Source of the DNA: Akkermansiaceae bacterium
GTDB taxonomy: Bacteria > Verrucomicrobiota > Verrucomicrobiia > Verrucomicrobiales > Akkermansiaceae
DNA length: 33,958 bases
NCBI GenBank assembly: GCA_023301335.1
Contig: JALZVA010000107.1
Coordinates: 1-33,958, forward strand
Direction of reading: 5' to 3'
Made by a program: the position numbers and the translations under genes. The notes beneath the pieces are model-generated. The model searched no databases and had not been told where the DNA came from. It saw only the letters and a list, made by a program, of their open reading frames with translations. Positions 26,464-33,958 of the stretch are shown here, in pieces; within the stretch, counting starts at the first letter, position 1; every line of letters begins with the position of its first letter.

Positions 26464-26712
26464 AATTTTAGAAAATTTTTTAAATAGTCAGAATATTTTT
26501 TAATACAATCCACCTATTATAGGGCGCTCACCTATTGTGAACGAGCTGAAATCTTGGTTAGATCACGCTCTTGGTCAAGTTCTTTCGATATTTATTTATC
26601 TCATGCACTTTTCCGAGTTCTTGCTCACGATTCGTTCACAAGTTACGCTCATTATTCAAATTTGATAGTCTTTTTCTTGCTTACTTGTATAAATTCCAAG
26701 CATTCTCTGAAC

Positions 26713-29424
26713 ATGGACTACATCCAGGAAATGAAGGCACGCGCCAACCTCGAAATCACTCATGAATCCCCTCAATATAAAGAGTTCATGGTCCGTGAGA
26801 TGGAATGCATCAAAACGCTACATAACACCAATGGGGGTGGACTCGAGATCGCTAGCTACCGCTCAGCCCTGATCGATGAGATCATCATCCTAGCATTCTC
26901 TCATTGCTTAAACCAGTCCACACTCTCCATAGACAAGCTGCCTATCGGCATTCTAGCTGTGGGTGGCTACGGTAGAGGCTATCTCAACCCTGGGTCAGAT
27001 ATAGATATTTTATTCCTACTCCCAAAAAACTCTCATGCCCTTTCCGAACCTGAAAAAGAATTCACCCAGAGTCTGCTCTATATTTTATGGGATCTAGGGC
27101 TTAAACTAGGCCACTCCACTCGTAGTGTTTCCGAATGCATCAAAGAGTCCCAATCCGACCAACAGACTAAAACAGCGCTCATGGATGCCCGCTTCATCAC
27201 GGGTTCAGATGTTAATTTCATAAGCTTCCAGGAGCGTTTTCAAAAAGAATCTCTTGAAAAAAACACTATTGATTTTTTTGAGATTCGACGCGAAGACATC
27301 AGATCTCGACACAAAAAGTATTCCTACACTGTTTTTTTACAAGAACCCCATGTGAAGGAAAGCTGTGGAGGGCTACGTGATTTTCAAAATGTCATGTGGC
27401 TAGCACGGGTTAAAAAAGGCTTCACTTCACTCGACTCATTCGTAGAGAAGCGCTCACTCACAAGAAAAGCATGTAATGCCATGCGCGAGGCTTATGATTT
27501 TTTACACAGAGTCAGAAACGAGCTGCATTTCCACACCGGATCTAGCACAGACATCCTCACACTTCAGCTTCAAGGGGTTGTCGCAACCAATTTCAACTAC
27601 GCGGAAAAATCTATCCTTCGACGCTGTGAGTCCTTCATGCGTGACTACTACCGCCATACTCGTGCACTCCACCAACACGCCAATAGCCTTCTGGAAATTT
27701 TCGAAATAGAAATTGAAGACCAAGCAGAAACAGGCTGGCGATCCTGGCTCAGCAAAAGACGGAAAGGGAGAGAAACTTTTGATACCTTTTCTTCTCGTAA
27801 TGGGCGTATTTACCCAGCCCACTCGGATATTTTCACCGATCACCCCCACCAGCTCATGGCACTTTTCTTACACTGCCAGCAGCGTGAACTCGAACTTTCT
27901 CCACAAATTAGAAAACTCATCAAACGTGATCTTTACCTGATTGATGATAAATTTCGCTCCGCAAAAAACACTCGAGAAACCTTTCGAGCTATTTTAGAAT
28001 CAAAAGGCCAAGTTGCTAGAATTTTGCGCCTCATGCATCGTGTCGGCTTCCTCGGAGCCCATCTACCAGAATTCGGGAAGATGGATTGCCTCGTTCAGCA
28101 TGAATTTTTCCATCGTTATACAGCCGACGAACACACCCTCAGGTGTATTGATCAGCTAGATGCCTTAGTCGCTTCAGATGACCCTAAACACGAGCGCTAT
28201 AAACGTCTTCTTCAAAATATTGAAGACCCCTACGCCCTCTATATCGCCCTCATTCTCCATGACTCAGGTCGAGCTGAGAATGTCAGAGAGCATATCGATG
28301 GATCAGCCATGCTAGCCTCCCAAGTTTGTAACAGGCTCCAAATCCGAGGCGGCCGCCGTAAGCGCATCATGTTCCTAGTAGACCATCACTTAACTTTTTG
28401 GAGATTTGCCACCACACGAAACTTAGAAGATTCAGAAGTGATTGAAGAATTTGCTGGGCAGATGAAGCTCCCCAGCCTCCTCTCTGACCTCTTCCTCTTC
28501 ACCTATGCCGACTCTAATGGAACCAACGAAGAGGCATGGTCACCTTGGAAAGAAACACTGATGATTCAGCTCTACCAAAACACTCTCGCTTTCATGAAAG
28601 AAGGGAAAGAGACCTACACCTCACACTTCATTCAAGAAAAAGAAGAAGTCAAAGCACGCGTCCTAAAAATTCTTAAAGACAAATATCACGAGCAGCTTGA
28701 TCAACACTTTGACAGAATGGCTGATAATTACTTCCAGTTCAGAGATGCTGAAAACATCGCACTGCATGTCCGCGCAGCTCGGAGATTTTTAAAATCTGAT
28801 GCCTCATCCCAGGAGGACTACATGGCAGACATGCGCTGGATTGATCATGAAAGCAGAGGCTATACGGAGCTCATCGTGACCTGTAAAAATAAGCCCTTAC
28901 TTTTAGAAAAAATCTGCTGTTCCTTAGCCGCTGAGGAAATTACCATTATGAGTGCAGATGTCTTCACCCGCACAGACGGCTTAGTCTGTGACATCTTCCG
29001 TGTCTCAACACTCGATTGGGAAGCGATTACCAATCAAACGAAAAAAGACAGAGTCCTAGAAACATTTACTAAGCTAGCCTCTCAGGATGACTACGATCCA
29101 ACCAAATACCTTAAACGAAAGAAAAACCTCTTACGTAAGCATAAAGACGAGGGGGGTATCCCCTTCCCGCTCCGTGCTTACCTCACCAATGAGTTAAGTG
29201 ATGATTACTCCGCTATTCAAGTTCAAGCCCTTGACCGTATTGGGCTACTACACGACCTCTTCTTAGAGATTAATAAGCTCGGCCTAGCCACCGTCAGTGC
29301 TAGAATTTGTACAGAAAAAGGAGCGGCATTAAACACCATCTATGTAGCTTACCCAGAAGGAGACCAGGTGACTGACCAAGAGCAAATAGCACACATCGAA
29401 GCCCAAATCAGCATTCATCTCTAA
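26713..29424 (+). CDS. glnD: Protein-PII uridylyltransferase-like (GlnD)
   Basis: LAVGGYGRGYLNPGSDIDILFL nucleotidyltransferase motif, KESCGGLRDFQNVMWLAR, LHDSGRAENVREH (HD domain), C-terminal ACT-like VQALDRIGLLHDLFLEI; start at ATG 26713. Confidence 0.92.
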   Translation: MDYIQEMKARANLEITHESPQYKEFMVREMECIKTLHNTNGGGLEIASYRSALIDEIIILAFSHCLNQSTLSIDKLPIGILAVGGYGRGYLNPGSDIDILFLLPKNSHALSEPEKEFTQSLLYILWDLGLKLGHSTRSVSECIKESQSDQQTKTALMDARFITGSDVNFISFQERFQKESLEKNTIDFFEIRREDIRSRHKKYSYTVFLQEPHVKESCGGLRDFQNVMWLARVKKGFTSLDSFVEKRSLTRKACNAMREAYDFLHRVRNELHFHTGSSTDILTLQLQGVVATNFNYAEKSILRRCESFMRDYYRHTRALHQHANSLLEIFEIEIEDQAETGWRSWLSKRRKGRETFDTFSSRNGRIYPAHSDIFTDHPHQLMALFLHCQQRELELSPQIRKLIKRDLYLIDDKFRSAKNTRETFRAILESKGQVARILRLMHRVGFLGAHLPEFGKMDCLVQHEFFHRYTADEHTLRCIDQLDALVASDDPKHERYKRLLQNIEDPYALYIALILHDSGRAENVREHIDGSAMLASQVCNRLQIRGGRRKRIMFLVDHHLTFWRFATTRNLEDSEVIEEFAGQMKLPSLLSDLFLFTYADSNGTNEEAWSPWKETLMIQLYQNTLAFMKEGKETYTSHFIQEKEEVKARVLKILKDKYHEQLDQHFDRMADNYFQFRDAENIALHVRAARRFLKSDASSQEDYMADMRWIDHESRGYTELIVTCKNKPLLLEKICCSLAAEEITIMSADVFTRTDGLVCDIFRVSTLDWEAITNQTKKDRVLETFTKLASQDDYDPTKYLKRKKNLLRKHKDEGGIPFPLRAYLTNELSDDYSAIQVQALDRIGLLHDLFLEINKLGLATVSARICTEKGAALNTIYVAYPEGDQVTDQEQIAHIEAQISIHL

Positions 29425-29488
29425 TCAACGATCAATGCCAGAATCTCTATTGACCTTCACGGTAATACATCTTAAAGCTGTACCACAT

Positions 29489-29517
29489 AAAACATAGCCA
29501 AAAACTGGCTATGTTTT
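29489..29517 (+). terminator. Rho-independent terminator downstream of glnD
   Basis: aaaacatagcca-aaaac-tggctatgtttt, 12-bp perfect stem. Confidence 0.85.
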
Positions 29518-29530
29518 GTTATCCCATTTA

Positions 29531-29552
29531 GCGCCCACATAGGCGCCCACAT
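29531..29552. repeat. 10-bp direct repeat immediately upstream of glmM
   Basis: gcgcccacat-ag-gcgcccacat; ATG at 29555. Confidence 0.8.
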
Positions 29553-29554
29553 TC

Positions 29555-30901
29555 ATGAGTAAAAAACTATTTGGAACTGACGGTATCCGAGGCCAAGCAA
29601 ATACCTGGCCCATGACCGCAGAGGTCGCCATGCTTGCAGGACGTGCCATTGTACGCCTCCACCAAACTCAATCCAATCTAGCTCCAACAATATTGATTGG
29701 AAAAGATACACGGATCTCCGGTCAGATGCTCGAACAAGCTCTCACTGCAGCGCTCATTTCCGAAGGTGCAGAAGTCCTCATCGCAGGTCCCCTTCCTACA
29801 CCAGCCATTGCCCACCTGACTCAAACCGAAAAGTGCGACTTTGGCATCATGCTCACCGCCTCTCATAACCCCTTCCAAGACAATGGGATTAAAATTTTTG
29901 GACCCGATGGGTATAAGCTCAGCGATGCACAAGAACTCGCTATCGAAGCCCTCATCCTAGGCGACTCCATCAGCGAACCTACTGCTGAGCTAGGCTATTC
30001 CCGCCCTTTAAGTAATGGTCGAGAAACTTACATTAGCTTTGCTAAAAAATTATTAGCTAAAGAACATTTTTCAGGTTTAAAGATCGTCCTCGATTGTGCT
30101 CACGGAGCCGCATTCCAAGTCGGCCCACGTATTCTTTCAGAACTCGGGGCAGAAGTCCTCGCGCTAAACACCCAACCTAACGGCACAAATATCAATGCTC
30201 AATGTGGTGCCCTTTTCCCCGAAGCCACCGCAGAGGTCGTCAAACGTGAACAAGCAGATATCGGAATATGCCTGGATGGAGACGCCGACCGCGTGATTTT
30301 CATTGATGAAAAAGGGAACACCATCCCGGGAGATAACGTCCTCGCCCTCGCCGCGATCCACCTTAAACAACAACAGAAGCTACACGCTGACACACTCGTC
30401 GTCACCGTCATGAGTAATCTAGGGCTACGTGAGGCGATGAACGCACAAGGAATCCATATCCTGACCACAGGAGTCGGAGACAGGCACGTTGTCGAAGCTA
30501 TGCGGCAAGGAGACTATTCGATTGGCGGAGAAAACTCAGGACACATCATTTTTGCCGAGAATGCCACCACAGGCGACGGTATAATGAGTGCCTTACAAAT
30601 TCTCCAAATCTTAAAAAAGAGTGACCAAAAATTTTCTACCCTCGCCGATTGCTTCACGCACTACCCGCAAGAGTTACACGCTCTATCGGTCAAAGAGAAG
30701 CCTCCCATAGAGAGTATTCCTGAGCTTGTAGAGGCCATCGAAACGGCTGAGCGCCAACTCGGCGACGAGGGTAGAGTCCTAATCCGCTACTCAGGCACCG
30801 AAAAAAAAATTCGCGTCTTGGTAGAAGCCAAAAATGCTGGTATTGCTAGTGAGCAGTCAGACAAACTTTGTGCTGTGATTCAACAAACTATCGGAAACTA
30901 A
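29555..30901 (+). CDS. glmM: Phosphoglucosamine mutase
   Basis: KLFGTDGIRGQAN, MLTASHNPFQDNGIKIFG, CLDGDADRVIFID, GGENSGHIIF, RYSGTEKKIRVLVE. Confidence 0.96.
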   Translation: MSKKLFGTDGIRGQANTWPMTAEVAMLAGRAIVRLHQTQSNLAPTILIGKDTRISGQMLEQALTAALISEGAEVLIAGPLPTPAIAHLTQTEKCDFGIMLTASHNPFQDNGIKIFGPDGYKLSDAQELAIEALILGDSISEPTAELGYSRPLSNGRETYISFAKKLLAKEHFSGLKIVLDCAHGAAFQVGPRILSELGAEVLALNTQPNGTNINAQCGALFPEATAEVVKREQADIGICLDGDADRVIFIDEKGNTIPGDNVLALAAIHLKQQQKLHADTLVVTVMSNLGLREAMNAQGIHILTTGVGDRHVVEAMRQGDYSIGGENSGHIIFAENATTGDGIMSALQILQILKKSDQKFSTLADCFTHYPQELHALSVKEKPPIESIPELVEAIETAERQLGDEGRVLIRYSGTEKKIRVLVEAKNAGIASEQSDKLCAVIQQTIGN

Positions 30902-30905
30902 TACT

Positions 30906-31724
30906 ATGCCAAGCTCATCCATGTGGCCACTTCCCCTGCACTCTCGTGTTAATCACGTGATTGCAGGTAAGACGATTACGGAACACGTATTCCTCATAAT
31001 TTCTCAGGAGATCGATGCCGAAACACACACATGGATCAGCCCCAACGATCAGGCCACACTACTTCAATCTGGTAATGCTACCTTGAACACAGAGTCAGGA
31101 ACGAAACTTGCCAGCATCGGAGACGGAAACGAGCATCTCTCCACCAAAGATTCTTTTTTCATCAAGTACCCTTGGAACCTCCTCAATATTGCCGAAGACG
31201 TCATTGGCAGCATCACAGAGTCCTCTATTCTTGGTGAGCTCCATGAGAACGCCTCAGTTCAAGGGAACTTAGTCCTCGGCAAAGGCTCTAAGGTTCTCCC
31301 AGGTGTGTTCATCGAGGGGAACGTCGTAGTTGGAGAAAATTGTAAAATCGGCCCAAACTGTTACATTCGAGGGAACACCTCGATCGGTAATAACTGTAAA
31401 ATCGGCCAGTCTGTTGAAATCAAAAATTCTATTATTGGGAACCATACCAATGTCGCCCACCTTTCCTACGTAGGCGACAGTGTGCTAGGTGAGAACGTCA
31501 ACTTCGGCGCCGGCACTCTTGTTTCTAACTACCGCCACGATAAGACCACGCATAAATCCATGGTCGAAGACAAACTTATAGACACTGGAAGACTAAAGTT
31601 TGGAACTGTCATTGGCGACAGCGTAAACACAGGGATTAATACCTCTATTTACCCAGGAAGAAAACTTCAACAAAACAGCTCAACGCTTCCCTGCGAAGTC
31701 GTTCACAAAGACATTGCTTTATAA
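30906..31724 (+). CDS. Left-handed beta-helix acyltransferase, GlmU C-terminal-domain-like, lacking a nucleotidyltransferase signature
   Basis: Hexapeptide repeats VQGNLVLGKGSKVLPGVFIEGNVVVGENCKIGPNCYIRGNTSIGNNCKIGQSVEIKNSIIG..., VGDSVLGENVNFGAGTLVSNYRHD; located between glmM and glmS. Confidence 0.82.
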   Translation: MPSSSMWPLPLHSRVNHVIAGKTITEHVFLIISQEIDAETHTWISPNDQATLLQSGNATLNTESGTKLASIGDGNEHLSTKDSFFIKYPWNLLNIAEDVIGSITESSILGELHENASVQGNLVLGKGSKVLPGVFIEGNVVVGENCKIGPNCYIRGNTSIGNNCKIGQSVEIKNSIIGNHTNVAHLSYVGDSVLGENVNFGAGTLVSNYRHDKTTHKSMVEDKLIDTGRLKFGTVIGDSVNTGINTSIYPGRKLQQNSSTLPCEVVHKDIAL

Positions 31725-31730
31725 TCTATT

Positions 31731-33566
31731 ATGTGTGGAATTATCGGATATTCAGGCAGCAAATCTGCTGCTCCCATTCTTGTTCAAGGACTTAAAAAAC
31801 TTGAATACCGCGGTTACGACTCCGCTGGCCTTGCTCTCTCCGCCAAGGGAGAAATCAAGGTATTCAAGGAACAAGGTAAAGTTGCCCGTCTAGAGGAATT
31901 AATAAAAAATGAAGCTGGGGACCTCACCTCTTACTCAGCTGGGATCGCACACACTCGTTGGGCCACACATGGTGCCCCTATGCGTAAAAATGCTCATCCT
32001 CATTTTTCACCAAAGAACGGAATTGCTCTCGTGCATAATGGAATCATTGAAAACTATGAGTCGATCAAATCTAACCTCATCGCCCAAGGGTACACGTTTC
32101 TTTCTGATACAGACACGGAGGTGCTCGCTCACTTGGTAGACTTCTACTATAAAGAAGATTTACAAACCGCAGTCTCTCTAGCGATTAAGGATGTCATCGG
32201 AACCTACGGGATCTGTGCCATGAGTGAGCAGGAGCCAGGTGTCATCATCTCAGCCCGTAAAGGCTCACCAATCGTTATTGGCCTTGCAGATAATGAAACT
32301 ATTATCGCTTCAGACGCCTCTGCTATCATTAACTACACCCGCCAGGTCATCTACCTCGATGATGGCGATGTCGCAAAAATCAATGGTGCTCAGGTTGACA
32401 TCTTCACCACCGAAGCTTCTCCCGTAAGCCGTGCAACCTCAGAAATCAATTGGTCTGCCGATGCTACGGAAAAAGGAGGCTACGAGCACTACATGCTCAA
32501 AGAAATCTTTGAGCAACCTACTGCTATTCGTAATGCCATCCGTGGGCGCCTCGATCTAGAACGTGGGAATGCCATCCTTTCTGGACTGAATATTTCCTCA
32601 AGAGACTTGGTCACGATCAACCGCCTCGTCATCGTTGGCTGCGGCACATCCATGAATGCAGGCCTCGTAGGGGAATACGCTATGGAGGATTTTGCCGGCG
32701 TACTAGCAGAAGTCGAGCAAGCTGCTGAATTCCGCTACCGTAACCCTATCATCCGTAGTAAGGATCTCGTTGTCGCTATCAGTCAATCAGGGGAAACCGC
32801 TGACACTCTTGCTGCCGTGAGGGAAGCTGCCGATAAAGGTGCGCTCGTATCCTCATTAGTCAATGTCGTTGGCTCCACTATCGCCAGAGAAACTGAGCGA
32901 GGTATTTACCTCCACGCTGGCCCGGAAATCTCTGTTGCTTCGACTAAAGCATTCACCTGCCAGGTAGCAGCCTTACTCATGATCGCATTAAAGTTCGCGC
33001 GTTCACGCCGGATGTCTAGCGACCAAGGCATAAAGTTTTGTCAGGATATCCTAGCCATCCCAGAGCTGGTTGAAAAAGTACTGGAGCAAAATGATGCCAT
33101 CGCCAAAGTTGCGGAATCCTACACCGATTACCCAAGCATGTTCTTCATCGGTCGAGGTTACATGTATCCTGTTGCCTTAGAAGGAGCACTAAAACTTAAA
33201 GAAATTTCTTATATCCACGCTGAAGCTTACCATGCAGCCGAACTCAAGCACGGACCTCTGGCGCTCCTCACTGAGACCATGCCCGTTGTAGCCCTCATGA
33301 ATAAAGGCCCAGGGAAAGAAAAAACGCTGGGGAATGTCTCAGAGTGTCGTGCCCGTAGCGCACCTATCCTCGGAATCATTACAGAAGGTGATGAAGAAGC
33401 TAAAAAGGTGTGTGACCACTACATCGAAATCCCTGATAGCCCGCTGCACAGTGCCACTGTTACCGCCACAGTCGCTCTGCAGCTCCTAGCCTACCACGTA
33501 GCAAGGATCAAGGGATGCTCGATTGACCAGCCTCGTAACTTAGCGAAGTCGGTCACTGTTGAATAA
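31731..33566 (+). CDS. glmS: Glutamine-fructose-6-phosphate aminotransferase (isomerizing)
   Basis: MCGIIGYSGSKSAAPILVQGLKKLEYRGYDSAG, HTRWATHG, SQSGETADTLAA, C-terminal QPRNLAKSVTVE. Confidence 0.97.
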   Translation: MCGIIGYSGSKSAAPILVQGLKKLEYRGYDSAGLALSAKGEIKVFKEQGKVARLEELIKNEAGDLTSYSAGIAHTRWATHGAPMRKNAHPHFSPKNGIALVHNGIIENYESIKSNLIAQGYTFLSDTDTEVLAHLVDFYYKEDLQTAVSLAIKDVIGTYGICAMSEQEPGVIISARKGSPIVIGLADNETIIASDASAIINYTRQVIYLDDGDVAKINGAQVDIFTTEASPVSRATSEINWSADATEKGGYEHYMLKEIFEQPTAIRNAIRGRLDLERGNAILSGLNISSRDLVTINRLVIVGCGTSMNAGLVGEYAMEDFAGVLAEVEQAAEFRYRNPIIRSKDLVVAISQSGETADTLAAVREAADKGALVSSLVNVVGSTIARETERGIYLHAGPEISVASTKAFTCQVAALLMIALKFARSRRMSSDQGIKFCQDILAIPELVEKVLEQNDAIAKVAESYTDYPSMFFIGRGYMYPVALEGALKLKEISYIHAEAYHAAELKHGPLALLTETMPVVALMNKGPGKEKTLGNVSECRARSAPILGIITEGDEEAKKVCDHYIEIPDSPLHSATVTATVALQLLAYHVARIKGCSIDQPRNLAKSVTVE

Positions 33567-33604
33567 GACAGGTCCTCCTGATATTCAGCCATCAAAAATA
33601 TAGC

Positions 33605-33647
33605 GCTCCGTTCAGTCTCGATATTCCGAGGTTCACGGAGCTTTTTT
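33605..33647 (+). terminator. Rho-independent terminator downstream of glmS
   Basis: gctccgt...acggagc-tttttt, with inner ctcg/cgag pairing. Confidence 0.8.
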
Positions 33648-33697
33648 ATGGGGGTTAGTTGATTTTACAAAGAGAGCCTATAACAGTCTATCCTTTT

Positions 33698-33958
33698 TTA
33701 GTACCCACCATTAGCACTCCAAGACGTCATCGCAAAGAACAACACGGCAGCACCATAAAGTAATCCAGCTAGAGCACAACTGATCCAACGTGCATCTTCT
33801 TTCACCACCCAATTGATCACATCGCGTAACAGGAAGGGCATTCCCACCATGAATAATCCTGAAATAAGCATCCCATATGCATAGATAGGAAGGAGATGCT
33901 TCCCTGTTGGCCAATCGCCAAAGCAGCTATAGAGTAAAGGTGCTGCAGCCATTAAACA
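33698..33958 (-). CDS. Membrane protein, partial (5' end beyond window)
   Basis: Open frame to window edge; hydrophobic segments YGMLISGLFMVGMPFLL and ALAGLLYGAAVLFFAM; TAA stop at 33698-33700. Confidence 0.55.
   Translation of the reverse strand, partial: CLMAAAPLLYSCFGDWPTGKHLLPIYAYGMLISGLFMVGMPFLLRDVINWVVKEDARWISCALAGLLYGAAVLFFAMTSWSANGGY

Noticed and set aside
26141-26503. Plus-strand ORF of 120 aa (hydrophobic Phe/Ala/Val repeats)
   Set aside because: Antisense shadow of the Lys/Ala-rich rpoD repeat tail, with no independent support.

Overview
Chromosomal segment that looks Verrucomicrobia-like (inferred from gene content only). It carries about 25 genes, mostly housekeeping: queD, miaB, an M29-type aminopeptidase, rsgA, a ksgA-NUDIX fusion, a Bcp-type peroxiredoxin, an ECF sigma / membrane protein / PDZ set, rpsT, queE, a regulator-DCC-membrane-MBOAT-epimerase cluster, a PduO-type ATR, an L,D-transpeptidase, dnaA, rpoD, glnD and glmM / LbH protein / glmS. 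The main discovery is two genes that the ORF track truncates or splits because of an in-frame TGA exactly at a catalytic or ligand cysteine. (1) miaB really starts at 4617 and reads MPKVFIKTYG-[TGA]-QMNVRDSEQ. The TGA replaces the invariant first Cys of the MiaB N-terminal [4Fe-4S] domain (canonical GCQMN). (2) The peroxiredoxin reads ...[10 protein letters not shown]-[TGA]-NSQATALRD..., with TGA at the peroxidatic Cys (canonical TPGCT). Each TGA is followed by a strong hairpin with a 5-nt loop starting AG (AGGUU and AGAUG), 25 and 23 nt after the codon, which fits the bacterial SECIS model. TGA is an ordinary stop elsewhere (queE, the epimerase, the DCC gene), so code reassignment is unlikely. 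I therefore propose two selenoproteins, one of them a selenocysteine-containing tRNA methylthiotransferase MiaB. Other points of interest: a pair of identical palindromic operators around a MarR/GbsR-like regulator and its lipid-related cluster, a histone-H1-like repeat tail on RpoD, a KsgA-NUDIX fusion, a repeat-containing putative anti-sigma factor, and an AT-rich intergenic region with two consensus DnaA boxes.
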